From assembly GCA_027422505.1 (NCBI GenBank), contig JAPQWV010000670.1:62001-126000 (forward strand): a stretch of DNA of 64,000 nucleotides, read 5' to 3'. The notes below the pieces were generated by a model. The model was not told the DNA's origin. It ran no database searches and saw only the letters and a list, made by a program, of their open reading frames with translations. Within the stretch, counting starts at the first letter, position 1, and each line of letters opens with the position of its first letter. Of this stretch, positions 1-11,173 are shown piece after piece. Position numbers and translations under genes: made by a program. This DNA is from Craterostigma plantagineum (lineage: Eukaryota > Streptophyta > Magnoliopsida > Lamiales > Linderniaceae).

Positions 1-773
1 TCCGTAGATAGTCCCTTCCGAACAACGGTAGGCACAGCAAAATCCGACCCCATTGCTAATGTCTCCGGTCCCTTCGTCACCTTCACACTCCCGGCCAACG
101 GCTTGGCCAGTACCTCTTTCGTAAGTGTCACGATAGGTGCCCGAACCGAAGTTGTCGTCGATACGTCAAAAACCCTAGTATTCGGCTGCGCCGCGCCATG
201 ATCAACAGGTATTTCCTCATCCACCATATCATCTTCAGATCGGCCCATATCAACGCATCGTCTCGCTGTGAACCGTCGGGTTGGCGGTGGCGTATCCGGC
301 CGGCCCCATTGAGATTGGTTGAATTGGCGAGGATGATGCCTAAGGATTCCTTTAATCTGAGCATGGCCACCACCACGCGTCGGAGGCGTATCAGTCGGAG
401 CCCTAGACGAAGGCTGTTCTACACTGTTGAGAGAATTCACGTTCGCAGCCTCTATATCTGCAACTGGCGCCCTATCCTCCCTGAAAGTCGAATTTGCATT
501 ATGCATCCGGCCCATCAAATCGTAGAATCGCTTCCCATCGAAGCACGCTGCAAATTCTGGGTATGCATCACACAGCTTTGTCAGATCAGGTATTGGTGGA
601 CGATTCCCAGCCGCCGCATCAGCTCTCCCAATCAATCCACGGCTGATTTCCCCGATTTCACGATCGCAGGTGCGATCCCCGTCAGCCTCCTTCTCAGATC
701 CTACCACCGGCAGTCCTAACGCCATGACACCCGTTGCCGGCGCTGCGGGCTGTCCATCAGATTGAGACGCCAT
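1..773 (-). CDS. Probable LINE ORF1, N-terminal part, open at window edge
   Basis: Reading the minus strand from the ATG at 773-771 gives 257 codons without a stop, running off the left edge. The start MASQSDGQ follows a leader containing CTAGGGTTTCTG, which looks like a plant LINE 5' UTR. The protein has a variable acidic and Pro/Thr-rich N-terminus, a segment beginning PPIPDLTKLCDAYPEF, and a stretch around VTLTKEVLAKPL; no DUF4283 core or zinc knuckle is reached before the edge. Its orientation matches most LINE copies in the window. I infer ORF1 of an L1-type element (nucleic-acid-binding RNP protein) from leader, orientation and composition, not from a recognised domain. It could be another TE protein. 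The unbroken frame makes it one of the least decayed ORFs here. Confidence 0.5.
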   Translation of the reverse strand, partial: MASQSDGQPAAPATGVMALGLPVVGSEKEADGDRTCDREIGEISRGLIGRADAAAGNRPPIPDLTKLCDAYPEFAACFDGKRFYDLMGRMHNANSTFREDRAPVADIEAANVNSLNSVEQPSSRAPTDTPPTRGGGHAQIKGILRHHPRQFNQSQWGRPDTPPPTRRFTARRCVDMGRSEDDMVDEEIPVDHGAAQPNTRVFDVSTTTSVRAPIVTLTKEVLAKPLAGSVKVTKGPETLAMGSDFAVPTVVRKGLST

Positions 774-926
774 TCACGCGATTCCACAGAAACCCTAGCC
801 CAAGATCCCGATCAATCAGAATTGTCCAAGAACCTTGTCAAGCCCACCCGTAAAAGGTGTAGCCGGACACCACAATCGCCGGCCGATCAAGAGAGACCGG
901 AAAATCCTGCGTTAGATCAGTTGCAG
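1..926 (-). mobile_element. LINE 5' end (5' UTR plus ORF1 start), inserted in copia element A
   Basis: The minus-strand segment 926-774 is a non-coding leader, followed by the ORF at 773. On the right it abuts a 32-bp filler (927-958) and then an in-frame copia RNase H fragment starting at 959, so the LINE appears to have inserted into the copia pol gene. The LINE 3' end and poly(A) lie beyond the left edge. A 12-bp match to host spacer sequence (907-918 against 1603-1614) lies just inside this end. Confidence 0.5.
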
Positions 927-958
927 ATCACTAGTTAAGACAAGCAATTGATGTGTGA
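927..958. repeat. 32-bp inverted copy at LINE/copia junction (arm 1)
   Basis: This segment is the exact reverse complement of 1552-1583. It sits precisely between the LINE 5' leader (ending 926) and the copia RNase H frame (starting 959), so it looks like templated filler copied in inverted orientation from about 600 bp away. Confidence 0.85.
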
Positions 959-1198
959 ATACCCATATATAGTGATAGTCAGAGTGCAATCGCCATTACT
1001 TGCAATCCTGTTCATCATTCACGCACAAAACACATAGACATTAGATATCATTTTATCAAAGATCACGTAGAAAAAGGCACGATAGAGATGTACTTTGTGA
1101 ACACAGAATTTCAGCTAGCCGACATTTTCACCAAGGCATTGGATGAGAAACGATTTCAATTCCTTGTCGGAAAATTAGGCATGTTGAATCTTCCGTAA
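959..1198 (+). pseudogene. Copia pol RNase H C-terminus (element A)
   Basis: Eighty codons from 959 to the TAA at 1196-1198 encode the end of a copia RNase H. The reading begins IPIYSDSQSAIAITCNP, continues with HHSRTKHIDIRYHFI and ADIFTKALDEKRFQF, and ends KLGMLNLP. RNase H degrades the RNA strand of the hybrid during reverse transcription. The N-terminal catalytic part is missing because the frame is cut at 958/959 by the LINE junction. The equivalent segment of element C (to 32294) is nearly identical but has an internal stop. Confidence 0.9.
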
Positions 1199-1551
1199 TA
1201 TGTGCATTACCTGATCTTCTGTGCTATCACATGCTCTATTCTATGTGTTTTCTATGCTTATTGGTTCTTATCTTGCGTGATAAAAATAAATATAAAAAAC
1301 TAATAATAACATATATATTTCTATATATAATATAAAGGGGTATGACGAAATCCTTTAGGATGCTTTGATCTAAAGTCACTTAGAATTTTACCCCAACATG
1401 CGATAGATTTAATTGCTTAATTTTGTCAGTCTAAGTCGCATTCTTGTGTCTGAAGGTCATTAGGTTGCTCCACTAGACACAAAGCCACTATAAATGTGAG
1501 GATTCAAGCCTTGTTATGTTTTTCTTTCTTTGGATCTAGTTCTCGAGTGAG

Positions 1552-1583
1552 TCACACATCAATTGCTTGTCTTAACTAGTGAT
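1552..1583. repeat. 32-bp inverted copy (arm 2, probable template)
   Basis: Exact reverse complement of 927-958, lying in the post-pol spacer of copia element A. The 12-bp segment CTTGCGTTAGAT at 1603-1614 just downstream also has a direct-orientation match at 907-918 apart from one base at its left end. Confidence 0.85.
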
Positions 1584-1916
1584 ACTTGGCTTCATACTCA
1601 TCTTGCGTTAGATCGTTAGGAAAATGATAAGGGAGTTTAAGTTATTTCTCATTCGGCCTTATATAAATTTCCCCACGTTAGCCCTTAGTCATCTACTTTG
1701 AGCCTTCTCCGACGTCCTTTTCTTCATTAAAAACCTATTCTCAGCCTTCAACCGAACTTTATACTCTTCGAATGGTTGTTCAAACGAGAAAAGGAGGGGG
1801 AGATAACAAAAGAAAAAGTAAGATGATGACAAAAGAAGGCATTGCTCAACGCGCAAAAATCAGACCGAAGGAACCGGCCTTCCGACTACCTTGTAGAAAG
1901 TGGCATGGATCCTGCT

Positions 1917-2170
1917 GTGAACTTCTCCAACGATAATCTCGTACGCTCGTCAGAACGACTGGAAGAGGAGCATCACGAAGTGAACTTCTCCAACGATAAT
2001 CCGGTCTTATATCGGGAAACGAGAAGAGGAGTGCAGCCTCGGGTACGAATTCCATAACCGAGAACTTCTCCAAATTGATAATCTTTGAAACCTCAATAGG
2101 GATTAAGAGAAGAGGAGCTCAGTATCGGCCCGAGAACCAACAAGAAGAACTTCGCCTACGATAATCTCCT
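1917..2170 (+). repeat. Short tandem repeats, 60-85 bp spacing
   Basis: The motif GAACTTCTCCAACGATAATC occurs at 1919 and 1982 and in decayed form near 2062 (AACTTCTCCAAATTGATAATC-like) and 2147 (AACTTCGCCTACGATAATC). Spacer sequence between copies differs. Function unknown. Confidence 0.7.
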
Positions 2171-3349
2171 AGAGCCTCATGGAGAAGCGGAGCTTCAGCT
2201 TGAGCATAACATAAAAAGGGATAGTTTTTAAAAGAAAAAGAGGGAGAAAAGATTGAAAAGAAGAAAGACACCGAAAAAAAAGGAGATGGACGTAGAATTG
2301 GAAGACGATGAAGAGATAAGCTCACTTTCCTTTAAATTCCTTCCGTTCTAAGTCCTAGCCAAATTATAACCCTTACAACCCTTTGATTCCACATAGACGG
2401 TCTCTCGCTTAGGTGAAATGATTAAAAATTCCTCGATCACAGGTAAATTGACTTAAAATTGCTTGTGTTGACTTGAGTGATAAAAATATTGAGAGCAAGA
2501 GCGAACCTGGTGAGAGTTGTCGAATTGGACCAGTCTATGGACTTAGGACTTTAGTTTGACGACATGACTTGACGGCATTTTCTTCTTTCAAATGTCTCGT
2601 AAAATTTTAGGCGTGACGACTGATCGAAGCAAAATAATCTGACCCCATAAATAAAAATATATATATATATGAAAAAAATATATATATATATACATATATA
2701 TAATAATAAATAAATAATAAATAATAAAATTCGCACATTTTGACATGATATATTATGTTTCATATGCGTTGAATTGAATAAATGCGAATTTCTTTAGTGT
2801 ATCACACATTCTAAATGCAATTATACATTGCATTGGTACTGAATTGTTTAAATGCGATGCGTTTCTCATTGCTTCTACCCTCACACAAAACTTTAAAGTA
2901 CATGTTTTCGGGGACCATGTATACATGCTTACTTGGTAAATTTGTGTGCTCGTGACTTGAATTGATTTCATATGCTTGCATAATTAGTCAATTCCTGTGC
3001 ATCATTTGAGGGGGAGCAAGTATAAGACTTGTAGATTAGCTCCAAATATTTTTGACGTTTCTCTGAGTATTTCAGATCTTTCAAAATTAAAGAGCGAGAC
3101 GTCGACACTACAAAGAGAGGAGCTAGACACAAGACCAAATATTTCAAAGATAAAACTGCCAAAAATATTTGTTGATTAACTCTATTATTTCTAACGCTTA
3201 TCTCTAAGTAGTACAGATTTTTAAATTTCTGCCAGGGGAGCTAGACGTTACTACACGAAAAATACAGGGAGTTAATTGCATTTATTTTAAATACTAAGGG
3301 GGAGTCTTACAAAGGGTTTTATTTTGAAATAGGGGTCAATCTGAAAATT

Positions 3350-4860
3350 TTAGAAGTACTTACTATCGAGAAACTAGATAGCAGACTTAATTCACGATCA
3401 TAAGTTTCTCGATCGTAAACAGTATTGGGAACGATTTTGATTAGCCGCGATAATTTGCGATCGAGAAAATTGAATTTAAGAGCAATTTTCGAATCGAAAA
3501 TTTCTCGACCGCAAATAGTAATGGGCCTGTTCCATTGAATCGCAAAATGTCAAATCGTAAACCCATCATCGACTTACAGCGAGTAAATAAAAGTTCACTT
3601 TTATGTCAGTCGAAAAACTTTCTCTCACGCAACCCTAAATCGCAAAAATTTCTCTCTCGAAAAACTTTCACAGACAGTTCAAATTTCTCAAAACGATTTT
3701 CAACACGAAATTGTCTGTTTAAGGTAGAAATGAGAACCTGTTGCCATTTGCGTGTGATTTAACTTCGTTAGCATCTGTTTTGTTGTTTTTCGCATGATAT
3801 ATGTTAGTTTCTCGACTGTTCTTCAAAACTGAGAAAATCGTATACTATTTCATAGTGTTTAGGCTTGATTTTGAACTTTATCTGAGTTTAGTGCCTGCAC
3901 TTAAGATAGTTTCAATATTCTCTATGAATCTGGTAGAATGAATCATCGAAAAATCTGCATCTTCGACTGTAATCTGAGTTTTGTTGAAACTGGGTATTTG
4001 AATTTTTAAAGCCATCGAAGAACTTTGTCGATCGCAAACAGTATTAATTGAATTCTGTTTGTGTCGAATTAGTTTTTCGATCGGTAAAATTCTGATTTAG
4101 TCGCCACGATAGAAGATTTTGACCGAAAAAATTTACTTACCATCGAGAAATCTAATTAGGATTTTTATGAGCGAAAAACTTATGCACTGATTAGACAATT
4201 TAGATGCAAATTTTATCGAGCGTAAAACTTATTATCGCAAAATAGAAATTTTCGATTCAATTTCAATTTGATCGCAAAAATTTAGCAGCGAGAATTTAAT
4301 TTTTCAACACTTAATTTTTCGATCGCAAAATTCGCCGCTTGGGATCTAATTGATTGGAAAATTTCTCGACGATTGACTTAGTCTTTCGTTGACTAATTTC
4401 TCGATAAAATTATATCGCAGCGAAAATTATTTTACTTACAATCGAAAATCACATTCCGCTCGACAAATTTCAAATCGAAAAATTTTATTCAATCGAGGAA
4501 AATTTCTCGATAGTAAATTTACCTGAGAAATAACTTCTCGATCGTAAATTTACACGGAATTTTTCTCGATCGTAAAATAGGTCGACTACAGTCTCGATTT
4601 CAACTTCAATACTTAGAAAATTTTACTAAGACTTTTACTCTGTAGCGGACCTTTACTTATAAAATTTTCTCGATCGAAAAATCGAACTGAGTCATTACAA
4701 TTGAAATCAACGCATAGGAAATCATTTTCAAAATCAATTCTATCGAGCGAAAATTTTCTCGGCATGAACAGTTTCCTATTTCACGATTCAACACTTAGAA
4801 AAATTTCGAACTATTTTCACGCGATTTATATTTAATTCGAAATTACAATCATGCCATTAC
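3350..4860. repeat. TCTCGATCG-motif array in element A spacer
   Basis: About 1.5 kb of AT-rich DNA is studded with variants of TTTCTCGATCGTAAA, ATCGAGAAA and TCGCAAAA, spaced roughly every 20-60 bases on both strands. It has no long ORF and leads directly into ORF3 at 5027. Element D carries the same motif type in its leader (42900-43140 and 44800-44910), while element C uses a TTCGCGAA type instead. Confidence 0.75.
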
Positions 4861-5026
4861 GTTTTTTTTAAAACAAGAATTCTATATGCATATCATACGA
4901 TTTCAATCCAAAAATCATCAAACATGTCATCACTTGTTACAATATTATAGTTTGATGAAATTAAATCAATTTTCGACTGAAATCAAAATTATGAACTAAT
5001 GAACTTTTATATCTCTTATTTTTCAG

Positions 5027-6117
5027 ATGGATCGCTATCCTACATACAACCACATATACGAGAAGACATTATATCTCAACGTCCACGACACGAACTTCCA
5101 ATTGGACCTGACCACCTTCCGGTGTCCAGACGACATAATCGTGTCCATTATGCAAGGCCATCCACTATGGCATGCACTTACAGTGACGGCATCAGTGCCG
5201 ATGGTCTACCTCCAGCAGTTTTGGGGGATGATCAAGAGCCTCATTTTGGATGGGACATACCATTTCACGACGGTTGTAGGGACGAGGCACATCTGCATGG
5301 GCAAGAACGAGTTCAGAGCTCTACTTGACCTCCCTCACAGCCAAAACTACGACCCCCTACCATCAGATGAAGAACTGGTGGCTGATTTCCTTCAAATGGT
5401 TTACCGTCCGCCGCTCACCTCGCTCAGGTTCAGAGCAACGGTATCCCTCACCCATGGAAGACACATTTCGGGTTCGTGAACAAGTGTCTATCCCCGAAGC
5501 ACGCCGGCTTCGACAAGGGCAACGGCCACATCCTCCGGATTTTTCACGGAGTCGCGTTCTCGCGAAATCACGATTTTGCCCAGCTGATCTGGAACGACCT
5601 TGCAGAACAGATCAGACAAAAGGAGAACAAGCGGTCCAAGAACGTGCCGTACGCGAGATGGTTCTCCGTCATCATCCGCCAACACATGGAGATGTACGCA
5701 CAGAACATTCCTCGCCTGCCACCGGGAGGAAACTATCAGCCGCCCCGGCTCAAATTCTTCCACAACCCAAGGCTGGTGGACCTTACACAGCCTTCAATGG
5801 CCATATCTCACAACCTTCTTCGGCTCGCTGACCCCGCAGGAGCTGAATATCAGAGATACTACCGGGAACATCATCTCACCGAGGAAATGATTAGAGGGCC
5901 CCCGGCAGATGTACACATGAGCCCTCCACAACAACAACAACAGCTAAGCCCTGAGGACGCGATGATTGATGATGTCGCTCAGGAGCTAGCTCAGGAGCCA
6001 CCATTGGTCGAAGAGCCAATGCCCGACGTCGATGATACGCTGATAGACGTCGTGGCTACAGAAATGGAACTCGAGGCTCCTGACCTCGAATTGCAAGTGA
6101 AGAGTTCGTACATGTAG
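5027..6117 (+). pseudogene. Copia extra ORF3, N-terminal module (element A)
   Basis: An uncharacterised retroelement protein lies downstream of pol. ATG at 5027 opens MDRYPTYNHIYEKT, followed by a globular segment with HPLWHALTVTASVPMVYLQQF and ICMGKNEFRALLDLP. A one-base frameshift near 5425 shifts reading to the frame that continues IPHPWKTHFGFVNKC, KNVPYARWFSVIIRQHMEMY and a Gln-rich/acidic stretch, ending with TAG at 6115-6117. Similar segments accompany copia pol genes in asterid genomes, as I recall, without known function. The hydrophobic-aromatic core suggests a folded domain rather than an Env glycoprotein: I see no signal peptide or clear membrane segment. Elements B and C lack this module. 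Confidence 0.7.
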
Positions 6118-8579
6118 GTGGGCTCGAAGAAACCATTGAGGAGGTTCTTCTACAAGAAGCACAGCCCGAGACAGAATTTGGGCAAAGCTCGCTTCCACTG
6201 GTGCCGGATCAGGCTCTAGGGGATGTGAACGTGATCCCACTCCTCACACAGCTACACCATCCGACACGGAGTCAGATGAGGAGATTAGCCTGATAAGACG
6301 GACTCCCAGGCGACTTAGTATACAAATGGAGTCCCTCTTCCCCGCCGTCACCATCACACCAGATACCACGCTGCTCACTTCTTCAAGTGTTGCCGGCACC
6401 TCTTCGCTCAATCTTGAGCCGCTACAACCACTACCGGTATCTGGTTCGCAGGCGCAACCCGAGCCTGCAACAACACCCATAGAGACGAATCCTCAGGATT
6501 CGACTCGAGGATTGGGTGGAAGTCTCATACAGTCACAACCTCAAGTGACTGTGAGCCAACCCAGAGAGTCGGTGTCTACTCAATGGTTGATAACAGGCGA
6601 CGTCAGTCGTCCTGGTCCATCTACGGAGGCGTCCACACCCTTCGTGACGACAGAACAGTTCCAGGCCGCTCTCTCTGCCGCTGTACAGTCAATGGAAGAA
6701 AAGATCACAGAGAGAGTACTCAACACACTCGAGGCATCCCGAAGAGATACCGGGAAAGCACCTGCCTCTGAAGGCCCTTCGTCACGAACCAACCCCACAC
6801 CTCCACAACCCACACCCACCGACCCTCTAGCCACTTTCCTCCATCCTCATCAATCCATACACAATCCCCATCACCGAGCTCCATGACATTCTCCTCGCCT
6901 GTCTGATAGGCCTTTCCATTCGATCGCCGCAAGAAGAATCCCTTTATAGGCGATTGGTGGACCATCCTGAGCCACCGACTGACACCTGCCGAGGCCAAAG
7001 CTCCCACTCACGGCGCAGACATGACGATACTGACGATCAGGACCCTCATGAGGGGGAGAAGAGGCCTAGGACATCAAGTGGCCAAGGACAAGGCTCGGGC
7101 GCCATGCAGACAAGCGCTGGAGCTGGTGAAACCCAAACACAAACCCACCATACCCAAACACAAACCCACCGAACCCAAACACAAACCACCCACCAAGCCC
7201 AAACTACCCACACCACGCACCGCACCGTCCACATCGAACCACCAACCTTTCACCTCAGGACGCCTCCGCCCACACCACCGATCTACTCAAGCCCCTTGCT
7301 TCCGGAAGAAGAAGCAAGTGCTGCAATGCTTGCTCTACCAGCTACCCAAGCTACTCCGGACCAACCGGGACCCTCTGGACATGGTGTCAATCCACACGAA
7401 GCTCTAGACAAGTACATCTTCGAAGGACAGTGGATGACCCACTCCATGCCCGAGGAGCATCAAAGACAACGGCTTCACGATGTTCGGCGCTTTCTACAAC
7501 AAGCGTCCATAGATCTCGTAATCATAGAAGACGACGAGCTTCAGGAAGGTGAAGACTACGAGCGAGTTATCCCAAGGCTACCAGAGTTAATAGCTCAACA
7601 GGCGGTTCCCTCTCCAAGGCTAACGCCAGGGACTGTCCGGATCGACACGCCATGGGAAAACATTCAAATTGAAATTCCCTTCCTCGAAGAAGTTCGTGAG
7701 AATATTTGGAGGTCTCCGGACAAAGTGAAGAAGCCGAATGAGTTCGAGCTGAGAGGGATCTCTCATTGGGATCAGCAGAAGAGGATGACCTACCTCTGGA
7801 TGCTGACCAAACTAGGACCTAATGTTAGGCTGGGGATGACTAAGACACAAGCCAAGAGCCATTATAAGAGTCTCTCCCCAATAAGCCAACTACTCAGCGT
7901 CTACAGTGACAAAGGAGGACTTTCAACACCTCACTACATCATTGATCGAGTGGACAGGACCCGAGAGGAACTGAGCGAGAGCGACCTACCGTACCTCCCC
8001 GCCGATGAAGTGTACCGTCTTTATCAGCTATATGTGGAGAAGTACAAAGGTCCTCAGGGCTTCATTAAGAAAGAAGGCCTCGAAGGGCTCTACCGGTTCA
8101 TGATGCGCCAAGTCAAGTACTATGCCGCACACGACCTTCAGATGGCTCTGGAGAGCAATATGAAGAAGGTCAACATGACCGCTCCACTCAACAAAGGACA
8201 TGAGATCGAAGGGTTTCCCAACAATCACGTGCACATCAGCTCAGTCCTAGGCATCACCTACCACAATCCAGTAGCAAAGAAGAACAGGTTGATGCTGAAG
8301 ACTGAGATTCATAAGTTTTGCAATGGAACGCTCAAGGTTGTCAGGAAAAACATCGAGCAGAGGTTGGAAGAAATCAACAGAGACACTATGCTGAGGATCC
8401 ACAGGTTCGTGAGAGAACAGCCGCTCCTAATGGAATTGCTTGAAGATATCGAGGAGAGACTGGAGCTTAGGATCACTCTGAGGAACTACGAGCATGCGCT
8501 GGGCTTGCGCAGATCATATTACGCCCGACGAGGACAAACGGCGCGGAGACGCAATCAAGCACAAAGGGGGAGATTGTAG
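6118..8579 (+). pseudogene. Copia extra ORF3, C-terminal module (element A)
   Basis: After the stop at 6117 the coding sequence continues in shifted frames: a Ser/Thr/Pro-rich linker at 6250-6884, then an uninterrupted 541-codon frame at 6954-8579. The latter starts with HDDTDDQDPHEGEKRPRTSS, has a low-complexity Thr/Gln/His run (7117-7230), then the module shared with elements B and C: YIFEGQW, DDELQEGEDYE, HDLQMALESNMKKVNMT and LMLKTEIHKFCNGTLK. A heptad-like helix follows (RLEEINRDTMLRIHRF), then a strongly basic tail (ARRGQTARRRNQ). The TAG at 8577-8579 overlaps the first bases of the 3' LTR. The basic tail suggests nucleic-acid binding or nuclear import; function is otherwise unknown. 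Confidence 0.75.
8562..8573 (+). promoter_or_regulatory. Polypurine tract of element A
   Basis: The run CAAAGGGGGAGA lies one base before the TG of the LTR, the expected place for the plus-strand DNA primer. It also encodes the last residues of ORF3. Confidence 0.85.
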
Positions 8580-8923
8580 AATACTATTTGTAATTGTGCT
8601 TGATTTCATTAGTTGTCTTGTAATTAGGGGCGTTTTGTATAGTAGTCCTTAGATTAGGACTAGTTTGATATTTATACCAAGTTTGTTTGGTATAAATACT
8701 TGTAAATCAATTGAGCTTAATAGAGAAAGTTTTGAGAATTGATCCGAAGGGCTTGCAATTTGATTTCTAGAGAGAGAAACAACAGTAACTTTCTCACTCT
8801 ACTCGAATTCTCTCTCTTGTTCTTCATTTGAGTTTTTCGATCGAATTCAATTGCTTATCTAAACGTCGAATTACTATGAATTCTAGCCTAGGATCGTAGA
8901 GTTGTTAATCGTAGGACCTAACA
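8575..8923 (+). repeat. 3' LTR of copia element A (349 bp)
   Basis: Begins TGTAGAATACTATTT, ends CCTAACA, and aligns along its whole length with the 351-bp LTR at 42072-42422. A TATA box (TATAAATA, 8691-8698) lies in the right arm of a perfect 12-bp inverted repeat (8669-8680 and 8687-8698). A purine/CT-rich stretch near 8770-8820 probably lies in the transcribed leader. Confidence 0.88.
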
Positions 8924-9189
8924 CGAGGTGTCACGTCAACCATCGCCACCTCGCTCGGAGGGGGTAGTTGTATTAAGCAGTCCTCATCCTCAGATTGCAC
9001 CTTCTTCGATCACGACGAGTCTAGTGCCCTCACCATCCATAATTTTTCCACTTTCTAGGACACTTACTCTAGTTTCTGCACCCTAGATCTTAGTGATCTA
9101 GACAGAACGCTCCACAATGTCTCTGTACTAGAGTCTAGTACAGAACAGAGCGGAAGACCAATGTAGTCAACATCACAGCAGCTACGGAG
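8924..9189 (+). other. Possible decayed 5' part of ORF3-B
   Basis: Between the element A LTR and the first recognisable ORF3-B residues the DNA has coding-like base composition but no usable frame. I see nothing else in it. Confidence 0.35.
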
Positions 9190-11165
9190 TTGGGCCATCG
9201 ATCTGAGCCGGTCTCAGCCTTGATGTCAACGGTGAGCCTGAGTGGCCCCGGTTCTTCAAGTCCTGTGCAAACAGGCGGCACATCAGTCCCTTCTACTGAT
9301 GTTGTGACGACGAAATGTCTTCGTGACTCCGTCAGATTATTTTCCCCGTTCGTGACGGAGGCCAGGCTGAACGATCGCCTCGCTGATTCGCGAGAGATCT
9401 CGAGGACTCCATCATGACCCAGGTGTACAGTGAAATTGGTACGTCCTCTCGAGACAAAGGCAAGGCCCCCGTTGCTGAAGAAGAACCTACACATACTGAT
9501 CCATCACCTGACTCTGACGGTGGCCCGTGGAACGTTCCAATAACGGAACTTATCGAAGTCCTGCTGGCCAGACTCCGCACTGCACCGAAGCTCACAGATT
9601 ATGAAGCGGAGGTCCTCAGACGTCTGAAGCTTCCTTTCAACCCACCTAACCCCGGCGAGGCCCAGTCATCCCGACAACCACGTGACGATCCTGACGGTGA
9701 GGATCGTCCCGAGGGGGAGAAGACACGAGAGACAGGTCCTCAGCCTCCTCAACCTCAACAACCACAACCTAGAGTCACTCAAACACCTACTAGAACAAAT
9801 CCGCCTACACCCACACAAACAAAAAATCTACTCGAACTACTACCAAAACAACCCAACCGACCTCCTCACCAGCCATGAGTCTCTCACCACCTAGCCTCAC
9901 AAACCGAAGAACCTCCTCCGATCCTCCATCCTCACCTACTCTATCCCTTCAGTCAAACGAACCGATCATATATCTCTTGAAACACTTTACAACCCACACA
10001 CAACGGTGGAAAAATACATCTTCAACGACGACTGGTTAACAAAGCCGATGCATCCAGCCTTGGCCAAGGGCTTACTGGACAACGCCAAATACTTCTTGAT
10101 TAAGGCAAACGTTAGCCTGGCCCTTATCGACGATGATGAACTCGAGGAAGGTGAAGACTACGAAGCAGAAATTCCAGAACTTCTCGAGCTTCTCAAACAC
10201 GCCGTCGTCAATGAGGAGTGCCCCCTCGAAGTCTAAGATAGGAGAAGAACAGAAGCCACCGTGGGAAAATGTCAAAGTGTGATCGCTCCATATCAAGAAG
10301 AGATACGGAGAAGAATTTGGAGGAAGGAAGATAGGATCAAGAAGTTAGACGAGCTTGATCTAAGAGGCCTAACTCATCCCCCGAGACCAACCGTTGTACG
10401 ATACCTGCTCTCTCTTCGTAGAGGGCTTGTGTGGAGAGGAAAAGATACTAACGTTGACACTCTTAGAAGAGAAGAGAAGGAAAAAGTCAGAATCAGCAAA
10501 ATCTTGGGAGTACGGCGAGGTCGTCTCGACTTCTATGAATATCATATCTACAAAGTGCAGCGAGAAGATGGAACGGTCGAGGAACTGACTGAAGGCGATC
10601 TCTCCTACATCAGAGGTGAAGACGTTGATCAGATACTGGGAAGCTTCATATTTCCTGGAACACTCCAGGACCCAGACTTAAAAGTGGGATACGTCGCTCT
10701 TAAGCGATTCATGATGCGCCAAATCAAGTTCAATTCGACTCACGATCTTCAAATGGCGGTAGAAAGCAACATGAAAAGGGTGAATCTCACACAGCCATCC
10801 GAAGTCCCCGACCCAATTCATGGTGAAGGCCACATAATCAATGAAGACAACGATCCATCAGTGGTCTACATCAACTACAAGGAGAAAAGAGGCTGATGAA
10901 AACATCCGAGATTTCCAAATTTAGCGATGGAACACTGCTGATTATTCGGAGCAAACTCTGAAGGATTCTGGAGCAGCTAAGGTTCGAAGAAGCAGAAGTC
11001 CAGGAGAAGTACGAGAAGCTGATCAACATCATCTCAGATCGAAAATCATTACGAATAACGATACGATCATACGAGTTCAGACTTGGACTCAGGAAATCGG
11101 TCTATGCTTTGGAGAAACCCAAGAAGAAGAAGACACCAAGGACACCAAAGCGAAAAGGATGCTAA
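9190..11165 (+). pseudogene. Copia extra ORF3 (element B)
   Basis: Homologue of the C-terminal modules in elements A and C, in several frames. Recognisable pieces are a Ser/Thr-rich linker (9190-9400), 9414-9878 with RDKGKAPVAEEE and DDPDGEDRPEGEKTRE, 10006-10236 with KYIFNDDWLTKPM and DDELEEGEDYEAEIPE, and 10261-10896 with HDLQMAVESNMKRVNLT. After a frameshift near 10890 come LMKTSEISKF and a basic tail (KPKKKKTPRTPKRKGC) ending with TAA at 11163-11165. At least four frame breaks make it a pseudogene. The A-type N-terminal module is absent. Function unknown. Confidence 0.75.
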
Positions 11166-11173
11166 GGGGGAGT

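Larger units (their letters stand above)
1199..3350 (+). other. Non-coding post-pol spacer of element A
   Basis: No convincing ORF. Purine boxes of the GGGGGAG type occur near 1795, 3007 and 3296, as in the spacer of element C, and are typical between pol and 3' LTR in SIRE-like copia elements. An AT microsatellite of TA and ATA steps lies at about 2655-2735. Short imperfect repeats lie at 1917-2170 (separate entry). Confidence 0.6.
959..8923 (+). mobile_element. Ty1/copia element A, 3' part (RNase H end, spacer, ORF3, 3' LTR)
   Basis: The order is pol RNase H tail (959-1198), a 3.8-kb non-coding spacer, a large extra ORF (5027-8579), a polypurine tract (8562-8573) and a TG...CA LTR (8575-8923). 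The 5' LTR, gag and most of pol lie left of the window or were displaced by the LINE. The layout matches complete element C at 22181-40616, and the LTR matches that of element D at 42072-42422. The RNase H tail ending KLGMLN recalls the SIRE/Maximus side of the copia tree; that lineage call is from memory. Confidence 0.8.

Noticed and set aside
198..719. 173-codon plus-strand ORF
   Set aside because: Antisense shadow of the continuous minus-strand ORF 773-1; Arg/Ser-rich with no domain.
7117..7230. Possible telomere-like CCCAAACACAAACCCACC repeats
   Set aside because: Not the plant telomere unit CCCTAAA; it is a low-complexity coding run (Thr/Gln/His) inside ORF3.
5027..8579. ORF3 as an envelope gene
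   Set aside because: Position fits env-like genes of SIRE elements, but I see no signal peptide, transmembrane helix or cysteine-rich ectodomain.
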